Source of the DNA: Pseudomonas reactans
Lineage (GTDB): Bacteria > Pseudomonadota > Gammaproteobacteria > Pseudomonadales > Pseudomonadaceae
Assembly (NCBI RefSeq): GCF_013385825.1
Contig: NZ_JACAPG010000011.1
Span: forward strand, 433,986-497,985
Length of the DNA: 64,000 nt
Reading direction: 5' to 3'
Positions within the stretch are counted from its first letter, which is position 1; every line of letters starts with the position of its first letter. Position numbers and translations under genes: made by a program. The notes beneath the pieces are model-generated. The model searched no databases and was not told where the DNA came from. It worked only from the letters and a program-made list of their open reading frames with translations. Shown one piece after another: positions 1 to 8,327 of this stretch.

Positions 1-2048
1 CATCCTTCGACGATCCAGGGCTCCCGCAACTCGATGTCGCTGCCCCTGCCGAGCTGACCTTGTTCAAGCCAGATCAGCAGATGGTCGGCTTGGCCGTCCT
101 GGGCAATGCTGCGGGCTTTATCGATCTGCAACGTTGCGTGACGGATGGCATCATGAATAGCCTGTTCGTCAGTGACCAACTGGCGTTTGATTTGGTCCAG
201 TTGGGCAGTCAGTCGCTGCAATTGGCGTTGAAGGCTGTCGAAGGCATCCTTCGCCAGGTCGTGAGAACCTACGCGTAAACGTTGCTGCGCGGTCCAGGTG
301 CGATGTGCGCCCCAAAGGCTCAACAAGTTGGCGAGCAGGCCAGGTTTTTTCCCCTGGTGCGCTTCCAGAGCCTGGAGGGCACATTGCAGGTGCTCACGGG
401 CGGGTGTGAGTTGCTGGCGGTCGAGCTTGGTTTGCTCGCTATCGAGGTCGTGTCGTTGGACCAATCGGGCCTGGCGTTCCTGCTCCTTCTGCTTGATCCG
501 CGCCTTGGCATCGATCACTGCCTGAACACGTGCGAGGACGTCGCTGACCTGATCGCGCAGGGCGTGCTCTGCGTCTTTGGCATCCTGGTACTGCTTGACG
601 GCGGCACGCCAGAGGGTGGCCTTTTCGGCGGGCGAAAGCGGCTTCATCTGCTGCGCGTGCTCGTTGAGCCATTCGCGCATGCCCTTGGGGGCCGGTACCT
701 CTTGTTTATCGGCGCAGTCTGGCGAGGGGTCACCGTTGCCATAGAAAAAGCGGTCGACGAACCGCGTACGATTGGACTTGCTACCCAAGGCGGCGGAGAT
801 CAGCGCCCATGCCGGCCTGCCGCTGGTCAACTCGCCCAGCTCACTGAAATATTCGGCATCGGGCAGCCACGATGGATCGATCTTGTCGCGCTGGGGCAAT
901 TCGAGCGTGACGTTTTCCACCGCGCCATTGTTGGACGAAGCTACCACCATCTCAAAGCCGAGCAGCCGGGGGTTCAGCTGAAACGCCAAACGCTCGCGCC
1001 CGCCATCATTGGCCGACTCGCGGCCATTTTGCAGAAAAGCGTCTGAAGCCTTGTTCAGTGACGCGAGGACATCCGCCCGTTGTGTCACCACTGCCGCGAT
1101 GAGGTCGCGCAACAAGGTGGTCTTGCCAGTGCCGGGAGGGCCATTGACGCCCATCAAGCCGGGGGTATTGCCAAGATTCAAAAGCAAGCTATTGACCGCC
1201 AACTGCTGCGAGTGCACCAGGCCCAAGTGACGCTCGGCCGGCCAACAGCCGGAGGCGTAGCGAGAGGGGGCGAGGCGATCGATCAGCGCCAGGTCGGCAT
1301 TCGATTTATCCAGGTGCAGCCGTTGGTTGGCGTCGTGGCGGCTCAGGTAATATGCCAGTGGTGCGCTGGTCTGGCCGCAGGCCAGGGCATCGGCGACGTC
1401 GGCCAGGTCGCCGAGCAGGAAGCTGTTGAGTGGATCGTCCTCTTGTTCAGGCTTGTCCGGATTAATCGGGGCTGAGCGGAAACGATGGGTGCGAGGCTTG
1501 TCGCCGAACAGCTCATCCACGCCAAGGGCTTTGCGCACGAGTGCAGTCATGCGCTCTAGATCGGCGGCCAGTACCACGCCGCCGAGCAGGCTCTTGGCCT
1601 GTTCGCGCAAGGCGTCCTGGGCGTCATCAAAACCGCGTGTCCAGTTATGACCATTGATCGCGCAACCGACAAACCACGCCTCACTCGACAATACCAGGCT
1701 GTCGACCACCATCATGCCCAGCTCGTTGAACTTCAGGGCGAACAAGGCGGACATTCGCCGTTGCGGTTCCTTGTAGCCCTGGTCTGCTCCGAAGAGCCGC
1801 TCCAGTTCACGGGAGACGTCCAGGTTGTCATACAGGTGGGCGTACAGCGTGTGGCTCCAGGTGCGTTTCGCCGGCAGACGCTGACGGCTCAGCGCACTGG
1901 CCGGCATCCATGGCAGGATCTGGGCCGAGCAGGGGATGTCCTGGAAGTAAGGCTGATAGTCGTTGTCGCGTTTTTTCAGCTTGGGGACGGCCTGGGGTTG
2001 CAGCAGTTCGACGGCATGCCAATATCGCACGATGTTTTGCGAAGTCAT
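1..2048 (-). CDS. P-loop ATPase / SF1 helicase-like protein, N-terminal 682 codons (runs off left edge)
   Basis: An uninterrupted minus-strand frame starts at ATG 2046-2048 (MTSQNIVRYWHAVELL) and is still open at base 1, so the C-terminal part lies outside the window. A Walker A motif GPPGTGKTT sits near residues 302-310, followed by a WALISAALGSKSNR-type segment near residue 430 that I associate with large bacterial superfamily-1 AAA helicase-like proteins. Residues about 470-640 are rich in Q, K, E, R and L and look like a long coiled coil inserted between the Walker A region and the later helicase motifs, which are not in view. Role is inferred only: nucleic-acid-dependent ATPase, possibly repair or phage defence. 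It follows the LysR gene on the same strand after 86 bp. Confidence 0.75.
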   Translation of the reverse strand, partial: MTSQNIVRYWHAVELLQPQAVPKLKKRDNDYQPYFQDIPCSAQILPWMPASALSRQRLPAKRTWSHTLYAHLYDNLDVSRELERLFGADQGYKEPQRRMSALFALKFNELGMMVVDSLVLSSEAWFVGCAINGHNWTRGFDDAQDALREQAKSLLGGVVLAADLERMTALVRKALGVDELFGDKPRTHRFRSAPINPDKPEQEDDPLNSFLLGDLADVADALACGQTSAPLAYYLSRHDANQRLHLDKSNADLALIDRLAPSRYASGCWPAERHLGLVHSQQLAVNSLLLNLGNTPGLMGVNGPPGTGKTTLLRDLIAAVVTQRADVLASLNKASDAFLQNGRESANDGGRERLAFQLNPRLLGFEMVVASSNNGAVENVTLELPQRDKIDPSWLPDAEYFSELGELTSGRPAWALISAALGSKSNRTRFVDRFFYGNGDPSPDCADKQEVPAPKGMREWLNEHAQQMKPLSPAEKATLWRAAVKQYQDAKDAEHALRDQVSDVLARVQAVIDAKARIKQKEQERQARLVQRHDLDSEQTKLDRQQLTPAREHLQCALQALEAHQGKKPGLLANLLSLWGAHRTWTAQQRLRVGSHDLAKDAFDSLQRQLQRLTAQLDQIKRQLVTDEQAIHDAIRHATLQIDKARSIAQDGQADHLLIWLEQGQLGRGSDIELREPWIVEG

Positions 2049-2134
2049 CTACGTCCTTGAAAGCACTCTGGCTTGGGTTCCTGCAGGGAGGATATCAGGC
2101 ATGAAAGACGTTGAGTGCAACAACCCGTGACCGG

Positions 2135-3037
2135 TCAGCCTTCAAGGCTATTCAAATAGTTGAACAGGTTCGCCGCCTCCGGCGACAGGCGCGTCGCGTC
2201 CGCCACGCCGACATACAAGGTCCGCGACGCCCATTCTCCCTCAAGCGGTATCGCCCGTAGTTTGGACGCCAGCAACTCAGGATGCACCGAGCCCAGCGGC
2301 AGTATGCCGATCCCCAACCCCGCCTCGATCATCCGGCAAATCCCATCGAAACTGCTGACCTGAATACGCACCTTGAGGCGTTTGCCGGTGCTGGCGGCGG
2401 CATCGTTGATGCGGCGCAGCAGTGAGCTGCCTTGGTTCAAGGCGACATAATCGAAGTCCAGCGTGTCGGCCAGCGTCACGCTTGAACGCTGCGCCAACGC
2501 ATGGGATTGCGGCACCAGCACCACCAACCGATCACGTCGATAGGGCCGCATTTGCAGGCCGGGAGCAGGTACGTTGTCGGCAAAGATGCCGATCTCGGCT
2601 TCGCCGTTTTCCACCGCGTGGATGGTGCGGTCGCTGAGCGCTTCTTCCAACTCGATGCGCACATGCGGGTTGGCGGCCAGGAAACTCGCCAGGTCCGCCG
2701 GCAGGAACTGGATCACCGCCGATGTATTGGCAAACAAGCGCACATGGCCACGAACCCCCTTGGCGTAGTCGTTGGCGTCATGGGTCATTTGCTGGGCGAC
2801 GTCGAGCAGCGTGCGCGCATGCTCGGCCAGGCCACGTCCGGCCGGGGTCAGTTGCAGGCCACGGGGCACGCGGGTGAACAGGGTGCAGTGGGTGACGCGT
2901 TCGAGCTCGGCCAGCCGTTTGCTTGCGGCGGAAACGGTCATGTGTGCGCTGTTGGCTGCCTGGGTGAGATTTTCTGTACTGGCGGCCAGCACCAGCAGGC
3001 GCAGGGACGCCAGGTCCAGTTGCAGTAGGTTGATCAT
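2135..3037 (-). CDS. LysR-family transcriptional regulator
   Basis: 300 residues, the normal LysR length. The N-terminal helix-turn-helix spans about residues 7-64 (LASLRLLVLAASTENLTQAA, then SAASKRLAELE), followed by a periplasmic-binding-protein-like effector domain to the end. The frame stays open far upstream, but ATG at 3035-3037 puts the HTH at the right distance and leaves the divergent promoter free. It is transcribed away from the CoA-transferase operon, and a pair of concentric palindromes lies in the 112-bp gap, so it is very likely that operon's regulator. The effector is probably a substrate or CoA intermediate of the pathway (inference). Confidence 0.93.
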   Translation of the reverse strand: MINLLQLDLASLRLLVLAASTENLTQAANSAHMTVSAASKRLAELERVTHCTLFTRVPRGLQLTPAGRGLAEHARTLLDVAQQMTHDANDYAKGVRGHVRLFANTSAVIQFLPADLASFLAANPHVRIELEEALSDRTIHAVENGEAEIGIFADNVPAPGLQMRPYRRDRLVVLVPQSHALAQRSSVTLADTLDFDYVALNQGSSLLRRINDAAASTGKRLKVRIQVSSFDGICRMIEAGLGIGILPLGSVHPELLASKLRAIPLEGEWASRTLYVGVADATRLSPEAANLFNYLNSLEG

Positions 3038-3078
3038 TTCCACCTCAGTGTTTCCAATCAGGAAAGAGTAGTGGAAAT
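3036..3078. promoter_or_regulatory. Candidate LysR operator between the regulator and the CoA-transferase operon
   Basis: Two nested dyads share nearly the same centre: an inner TTTCC-N5-GGAAA at 3051-3065 and an outer ATTTCCAC (3036-3043) with GTGGAAAT (3071-3078). The inner dyad fits the T-N11-A pattern of LysR sites. The outer left arm touches the LysR start codon, which would suit autorepression. No binding data; prediction from symmetry only. Confidence 0.5.
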
Positions 3079-3149
3079 CTTTGACATTCTCACGGCCTGT
3101 TTTTGGGGGGATTATCCGGCCATCACCTCCAACAAGAACGGACAACGTC

Positions 3150-4340
3150 ATGAGCCTACCCCTGGAAGGCATCAAGGTGGTCGAAATGGGCCAACTGATA
3201 GCCGGGCCTTTCGCCGCCAAGATCCTCGCCGAGTTCGGCGCCGAAGTGATCAAGATCGAACCACCGGTCACCGGCGACCCCCTGCGTAAATGGCGCTTGC
3301 TGCACGACGGGACGTCGGTGTGGTGGGCCGCCCAGTCGCGCAACAAGCAGTCTGTCACCCTCGACCTGCGCCAGGTCGAAGCCCGTGACGTGGTCAAGCG
3401 GCTGGTCAAGGACGCCGACATCCTGATCGAGAATTTCCGCCCTGGAACCCTTGAAAAATGGGGTCTGGGCTGGGATGAGCTGTCATCGATCAACCCTGGC
3501 CTGGTGATGCTGCGGGTCTCTGGCTATGGCCAGACCGGGCCTTATCGCGACTTGCCAGGCTTTGGTGTAATCGGTGAAGCCATGGGTGGCCTGCGCCATC
3601 TCTCCGGTGAACCGGGCCGTACGCCGGTGCGGGTAGGGGTGTCGATCGGCGACTCGCTTTCCGCGTTGCACGGCGTGATCGGTGTGCTGCTTGCCTTGCG
3701 CCATCGCGAGCAGAATCGCGGTGCTGGCCAGCAGGTGGATGTGGCCTTGTACGAGTCGGTTTTCAACATGATGGAAAGCCTGATTCCCGAGTATTCGGTG
3801 TTCGGTAGCGTGCGCGAACCGGCCGGTAGCAGCCTACCAGGTATCGCGCCGACCAATGCCTACCGTTGCAAGGATGGAAAGTACGCCTTGATCGCGGGTA
3901 ATGGCGACAGCATCTACCGGCGCCTGATGGAAAAGATCGAACGCCTGGACCTGGCCGACGATCCAGAACTGGCGCAGAACGACGGCCGCGTGCGCCATGT
4001 GGCGCGCATCGATGCAGCGATTTCCGCCTGGACGGCCGAGAGAAACCTCGATGCGGTGCTGGCCGCGCTGAAGGACGCCAACATCCCCTCCGGCAAGATC
4101 TACGACGCCGCCGACATCGCCGCCGACCCCCATTACCAGGCCCGCGACATGCTGCTCGCCAGCCAGTTGGACGACGGCACCGCCGTCACCTTGCCCGGCA
4201 TCGTGCCCAAATTGACGGCCACTCCCGGCCGCGTGCACGCGCGTGCGCCCACCCTGGGGCAACACACCGATGCGGTGCTCGACGGCATCGGTATCGACGC
4301 GCCGACCCGCGAAGCCTGGCGCGCTCGCGACCTGATCTGA
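3150..4340 (+). CDS. Class III CoA-transferase (CaiB/BaiF family)
   Basis: 396 residues from ATG 3150 (MSLPLEGIKVVEMGQLIAGP). The opening LEGIKVVEMGQLIAGPFA and the EFGAEVIKIEPP segment are the classic CaiB/BaiF N-terminus. Asp168 in GVSIGDSLSA is at the position of the catalytic Asp that carries the acyl group in this family. The enzyme moves CoA from a donor such as succinyl-CoA to a carboxylate. An earlier in-frame ATG at 3081 lies in the promoter gap and is unlikely. It is first in an operon with an HMG-CoA-lyase-type enzyme 16 bp downstream, so its product is probably the CoA ester cleaved by that lyase. The acceptor acid is not determined by sequence. Confidence 0.92.
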   Translation: MSLPLEGIKVVEMGQLIAGPFAAKILAEFGAEVIKIEPPVTGDPLRKWRLLHDGTSVWWAAQSRNKQSVTLDLRQVEARDVVKRLVKDADILIENFRPGTLEKWGLGWDELSSINPGLVMLRVSGYGQTGPYRDLPGFGVIGEAMGGLRHLSGEPGRTPVRVGVSIGDSLSALHGVIGVLLALRHREQNRGAGQQVDVALYESVFNMMESLIPEYSVFGSVREPAGSSLPGIAPTNAYRCKDGKYALIAGNGDSIYRRLMEKIERLDLADDPELAQNDGRVRHVARIDAAISAWTAERNLDAVLAALKDANIPSGKIYDAADIAADPHYQARDMLLASQLDDGTAVTLPGIVPKLTATPGRVHARAPTLGQHTDAVLDGIGIDAPTREAWRARDLI

Positions 4341-4356
4341 TTCAAGGAGTAGCTCT

Positions 4357-5307
4357 ATGAAACGCCTGTACCTGCAGGAAGTCGCGACCCGTGACGGCTT
4401 CCAGAACGAAAAGACCTTTATCGACACCGAACAGAAAATCGCTTTGATCGACAAACTGAGCCAGTGCGGCTACGCCAAGATCGAGGTGACCTCGTTCACC
4501 TCACCCAAGGCCATCCCCGCGTTGCGTGATGCCGAGGCCGTGATGGCCGGGATCCAGCGTCAAAAGGGCGTGGAGTACACGGTGCTGGTGCCCAACGTGC
4601 GCGGCGCTGAGCGGGCGCTGGGTTGTGGCATCGACGAAGCCAACCTGGTGATGTCGGTGAGCGAGCCGCATAACCGCTCCAACCTGCGCATGACCCGTGA
4701 ACAATCATTTGCCCAGTTGAGGGATGTAGTGGGCGTGATTGGGCGTGGGCCGGTGGCGGTCAATGTGTCGTTGTCCACAGTGTTTGGCTGCCCGATGCAG
4801 GGCGATGTGGCGGCGGACGATGTGTTGGGATGGGTCGGGCGTTTTGCCGAGTTGGGCGTGCGCGGCGTCACGCTGTGCGACACCACCGGCATGGCCTATC
4901 CCACACAGGTGGAAGCCTTGTCGCGGCAAGTGCGCGAGCGCTTTCCCGAGCTGCAATTGACCCTGCATTTCCACAATACCCGAGGCATGGCGCTGGCCAA
5001 TACCCTGGCGGCGTTGCAGGCCGGGATCGACCGTTTCGACGCTTCGCTGGGCGGCCTTGGCGGTTGCCCCTATGCACCCGGCGCCAGCGGCAACGTGTGC
5101 ATGGAAGACCTGGTGCACATGCTCGACCTGATGGGTTATGACACCGGCCTGCAGCTGGACCGCGTACTGGCCGCATCTGCCCGCTTACCCGGCCTGATCG
5201 GCCACGCCACGCCCAGCCAGATCCTCAAGGCCGGCAAGCGCCTGGACCTGCACCCCATTCCCGAACACGTCCACACCCTGACCCAACAGGTAGCCCATCA
5301 TGATTGA
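4357..5307 (+). CDS. HMG-CoA lyase-like enzyme (HMGL/DRE-TIM family)
   Basis: 316 residues. Family landmarks of 3-hydroxy-3-methylglutaryl-CoA lyases are present: ATRDGFQNE with Arg12 and the metal-binding Asp13, HFHNTRG with His204 and His206, and the catalytic-loop signature GLGGCPYAPGASGNV with Cys237. Such enzymes split 3-hydroxy-3-methyl acyl-CoAs by a retro-Claisen reaction, typically HMG-CoA to acetyl-CoA and acetoacetate. The adjacent CoA-transferase can supply the CoA ester. The usual leucine-degradation partners (liu genes) are absent here, so a role in using an exogenous acid such as 3-hydroxy-3-methylglutarate or citramalate is more likely (inference). Overlaps the next gene by 8 bp. 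Confidence 0.9.
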   Translation: MKRLYLQEVATRDGFQNEKTFIDTEQKIALIDKLSQCGYAKIEVTSFTSPKAIPALRDAEAVMAGIQRQKGVEYTVLVPNVRGAERALGCGIDEANLVMSVSEPHNRSNLRMTREQSFAQLRDVVGVIGRGPVAVNVSLSTVFGCPMQGDVAADDVLGWVGRFAELGVRGVTLCDTTGMAYPTQVEALSRQVRERFPELQLTLHFHNTRGMALANTLAALQAGIDRFDASLGGLGGCPYAPGASGNVCMEDLVHMLDLMGYDTGLQLDRVLAASARLPGLIGHATPSQILKAGKRLDLHPIPEHVHTLTQQVAHHD

Positions 5308-5683
5308 TCATCTCGACCATTTGGTCCTCACGACGATTGACCTCACCGCCTGCAAAGACTTCTACACCCGCGTCATGGGCATGCGCCTTGAGACCTTTGG
5401 CAACGGCCGCGTCGCCTTCCGTTTTGGCAACCAGAAAATCAATGTGCATGAGCGTGGGCATGAGTTCGAACCCAAGGCCCATCTGCCGGTGCCTGGCGCG
5501 CTGGACCTGTGCTTTATCGCCAGCATCTCCCTGGAAGCAGTGATTGCCCATTTGAAGGCTGAAACCTGGCCGATCATCGAAGGCCCGGTGCTGCGTACCG
5601 GCGCAACCGGCCCGATTCGCTCGGTGTATGTGCGCGACCCCGACCTGAACCTCATCGAAATTTCCGAGCAGGTGCCCGCATGA
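5300..5683 (+). CDS. VOC-superfamily (glyoxalase/dioxygenase fold) protein
   Basis: 127 residues, the normal size for a single vicinal-oxygen-chelate module pair. It opens IDHLDHLVLTTIDLTACKDF, has metal-type positions His6 (in LDHLVL) and the C-terminal Glu in DPDLNLIEISEQ, and the middle KINVHE segment typical of small virulence/dioxygenase-like VOC proteins. It overlaps the lyase gene by 8 bp and the dehydrogenase by 4 bp, so it is translationally coupled. A lyase, epimerase or dioxygenase role in the same pathway is plausible but the substrate cannot be read from sequence. Confidence 0.85.
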   Translation: MIDHLDHLVLTTIDLTACKDFYTRVMGMRLETFGNGRVAFRFGNQKINVHERGHEFEPKAHLPVPGALDLCFIASISLEAVIAHLKAETWPIIEGPVLRTGATGPIRSVYVRDPDLNLIEISEQVPA

Positions 5684-6621
5684 ATATCGTGTTTCTCGAC
5701 GGCGCGAGCCTGCCGTCTCCATTGGCGCGTCCTGCCCACGCCAGCCACTGGACCGAGCGCGAGCACACCAGTCCCGATCACGTACTCGAAGCCCTGGCAG
5801 ACGCTGACGTGGCGATCACCAACAAGGTGCGCCTGGACCGCGTCACCCTGGAGCAATTGCCGCGCCTGAAGCTGATCTGCGTGGCGGCGACCGGCTACGA
5901 CTGCGTGGATCTCGCCGCCTGCCGTGATCAGGGCGTGACGGTGTGCAACGTGCCGGCCTACAGCGCCGTCAGCGTGGCTGAATCGGTGATCGGTTCGCTG
6001 TTTGCGTTGCGCCGTCACTTGCTGGCGTACCGCGCTGCCTCGGTGCGCTTGTGGCCACAGTCTTCGCATTTTTGCGTGCACGGCGCGCCGATCCAGGACC
6101 TGCAAGGCTCGACCCTGGGCATCGTCGGTCGCGGCGATATCGGCAGCCGTGTCGCGCGCCTGGCCAAGGCCTTGGACATCACCGTGCTGTTTGCCGAACA
6201 CCGTGGCGCGCAGCAGGTGAGGGCGGGTTACGTGGCGTTCGAGGAGGTGTTGGCCAAGGCGGATGCGCTGACTCTGCATTGCCCGCTGACGCCCCAGACC
6301 CGTTACCTGATCGGCACCGCCGAAATCGCGCGGATGAAACCGGGCGCCTTGCTGATCAATACCGCTCGCGGTGCATTGGTGGACGAAAACGCCGTCCTGG
6401 CCGCTCTCGCCAGTGGGCAATTGGGCGGCGCTGCACTGGATGTGCTGCACGTGGAGCCGCCGCAGATCGGTCACCCGTTGCTGCACTGTGAACACCCCAA
6501 TCTGCTGATCACACCCCACGTTGCCTGGGCCAGCCAAAGCAGTGTTGCGCGCCTCAAGGCGGTGCTGCTGGCCAACATCGAGGCATTCGCCGCCAACAAA
6601 CCAATCAACGTGGTGACCTAA
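5680..6621 (+). CDS. NAD(P)-dependent D-2-hydroxyacid dehydrogenase
   Basis: 313 residues. The Rossmann nucleotide-binding motif GIVGRGDIGSRVARLA lies at 147-163, with the catalytic triad of the family at Arg230 (NTARGALVDE), Glu259 (LHVEPP) and His280 (ITPHVAWAS). Enzymes of this group interconvert 2-oxo and D-2-hydroxy acids such as glyoxylate/glycolate, hydroxypyruvate/glycerate or pyruvate/lactate. Starts at an ATG overlapping the VOC stop by 4 bp. In this operon it may reduce or produce the 2-oxo acid formed by the lyase, which is inference. Confidence 0.92.
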   Translation: MNIVFLDGASLPSPLARPAHASHWTEREHTSPDHVLEALADADVAITNKVRLDRVTLEQLPRLKLICVAATGYDCVDLAACRDQGVTVCNVPAYSAVSVAESVIGSLFALRRHLLAYRAASVRLWPQSSHFCVHGAPIQDLQGSTLGIVGRGDIGSRVARLAKALDITVLFAEHRGAQQVRAGYVAFEEVLAKADALTLHCPLTPQTRYLIGTAEIARMKPGALLINTARGALVDENAVLAALASGQLGGAALDVLHVEPPQIGHPLLHCEHPNLLITPHVAWASQSSVARLKAVLLANIEAFAANKPINVVT

Positions 6622-6660
6622 ACGCCAGCGACGCCCCTCACAAACCTTATAGGCAGAGCC

Positions 6661-7947
6661 ATGACAAAAATAATCAGCTCGTCGATCCAAGCGCTGCCAC
6701 GGCGCGCACCGTTCTACCAGCACCTGTATGTACAAGTGCTCGCAGCCATCGTGCTGGGGGTGATCCTCGGCCATTTCAGCCCAAGTTTGGGCGAACAGAT
6801 GAAGCCCTTGGGCGACACTTTCATCAAGTTGATCAAGATGCTGATTGCGCCGATCATCTTCTGCACGGTGGTCAGCGGCATTGCCGGCATGCAGGACCTC
6901 AAGCGCATCGGCCGCATCGGCTTCAAATCCCTGATCTACTTTGAAGTGCTGACCACCATCGCCCTGGTGATCGGCCTGATCGGTGTCAACCTGCTCAAGC
7001 CGGGCGCGGGGATGCATATCGACCCGGCCAGCCTGGATGCATCGGCCATCGCTGGTTACACCAAGGCGGCCCACGATCAGAGCGTGGTCGGCTTCCTCAC
7101 GCATATCGTGCCCAGTACGGTGTTCGGCGCGTTTACCGACGGCGACATCCTCCAGGTGCTGTTCATCTCGGTGTTGTTTGCGTTTGGCCTGCAGTTGCTG
7201 GGCGATACCGGAAAACCCTTGCTGAACACCATCGACTTGGTGGCCAAGGCGTTTTTCCGCATGCTCAAGATCGTCATGTACCTGGCGCCGCTCGGGGCTT
7301 TTGGCGGCATGGCGTTCACCGTCGGCAAATACGGCGTGCAATCGCTGGGGGCGTACGTGAACCTGTTGGTGTGCTACTACATTACCGGGTTGGTGTTTGT
7401 GTTCGTGGTGTTGAACCTGGTCGCGCGATTGGCCGGTTTCAGCCTGTGGAAGTTCCTCAAGTACATCCGTGAAGAACTGGTGTTGGTGCTGGGCACCTCG
7501 TCCTCGGAATCCGCCTTGCCGCGCCTGATGGGCAAGCTGGAAAAGCTCGGCTGTGAGAAGTCCACTGTCGGCCTGGTGGTGCCCTCAGGCTACTGCTTCA
7601 ACCTCGACGGCAGTTGCATCAACATGACGGTGCTGGCGATCTTCATTGCCCAGGCGCTGGACATCGATGTGTCGCTGTATCACCAGGTGACCTTGCTGTT
7701 GATCCTGCTGCTGACCTCCAAAGGCGCGGCGAGCGTGACCGGCGGCGCATTCATCACCCTGGCCGCCACCCTCGGCTCCATCGATGTGATCCCGGCGGCG
7801 GGGCTGGTGCTGGTGCTCGGCGTGTACCGATTTATCTCGGAAGGCGGTGCGCTGATCAACGTGATCGGCAACGGTGTTGCCACGTTGTTCATTGCCCGCT
7901 GGGATGGGGCGTTGGATCGCGAGCAGCTCAAGCGTGAGTTAGGGTAG
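6661..7947 (+). CDS. dctA: C4-dicarboxylate:cation symporter of the DctA (DAACS) family
   Basis: 428 residues with multiple hydrophobic segments. It begins YQHLYVQVLAAIVLGVILGH, followed by KMLIAPIIFCTVVSGIAG, and has the serine-rich re-entrant loop GTSSSESALPR and the LDGSCINMT segment characteristic of DctA-type sodium/proton-dicarboxylate symporters in the inner membrane. Last gene of the operon, 39 bp after the dehydrogenase. Its presence implies that the pathway substrate is a dicarboxylate taken up from outside. It could be a paralogue specialised for this acid and not the housekeeping succinate transporter. Confidence 0.9.
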   Translation: MTKIISSSIQALPRRAPFYQHLYVQVLAAIVLGVILGHFSPSLGEQMKPLGDTFIKLIKMLIAPIIFCTVVSGIAGMQDLKRIGRIGFKSLIYFEVLTTIALVIGLIGVNLLKPGAGMHIDPASLDASAIAGYTKAAHDQSVVGFLTHIVPSTVFGAFTDGDILQVLFISVLFAFGLQLLGDTGKPLLNTIDLVAKAFFRMLKIVMYLAPLGAFGGMAFTVGKYGVQSLGAYVNLLVCYYITGLVFVFVVLNLVARLAGFSLWKFLKYIREELVLVLGTSSSESALPRLMGKLEKLGCEKSTVGLVVPSGYCFNLDGSCINMTVLAIFIAQALDIDVSLYHQVTLLLILLLTSKGAASVTGGAFITLAATLGSIDVIPAAGLVLVLGVYRFISEGGALINVIGNGVATLFIARWDGALDREQLKRELG

Positions 7948-8327
7948 GGCGTGCAGCGACGCTAAAGGAAAGTTGAAGGTCAGTAGCATGATTCGGGAGT
8001 GAGCCTGCTTGCTCCCGATACGTGCGAGGGCTCCACGCGGGATGTGAAACCGAGGGGAACTCTTTCACAACTCTTTACCTTTAGCGTGTGGATTATCCAA
8101 AAAACAAAGTGCTAATTTGCGTTTTCTTTAGAACAGCAAACCGGCTGCTGCCGTCTTCCTCATATCGGGGACGCTTTTCTTCAACCCCATCACTTACCAC
8201 CTGGAGTCGGCCCCTGAGCCGATACCTGAATTCCTGTTTTATCGATGCTGGTGAAGAATGTTGTCTCGTAAGGAAGGGGGCTGGTAATGACGATGGCTGT
8301 TTTTGTCGATAAGAGAGTAAAGGGCTG
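7948..8327. other. Intergenic region after dctA
   Basis: 380 bp without a convincing gene. It holds a short stem TCGGGAG (7993-7999) with CTCCCGA (8012-8018), loop 12 nt, resembling a degenerate Pseudomonas REP and possibly ending the dctA transcript; there is no T-run after it. The remainder up to the kinase gene is AT-richer and should carry that gene's promoter, but I see no clear -35/-10 pair. Short open frames here have no family resemblance. Confidence 0.5.

Noticed and set aside
282..1046. Long plus-strand open frame (254 codons) and several nearby plus-strand frames
   Set aside because: They lie antisense to the continuous P-loop ATPase frame on the minus strand, whose Walker A motif and codon use are clearly coding. 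The plus-strand products have no family resemblance.
5362..7341. Minus-strand open frame of 659 codons
   Set aside because: Antisense to VOC, dehydrogenase and DctA genes with full catalytic motifs; its product is rich in H, Q, R and G, typical of the reverse of GC-rich coding DNA.
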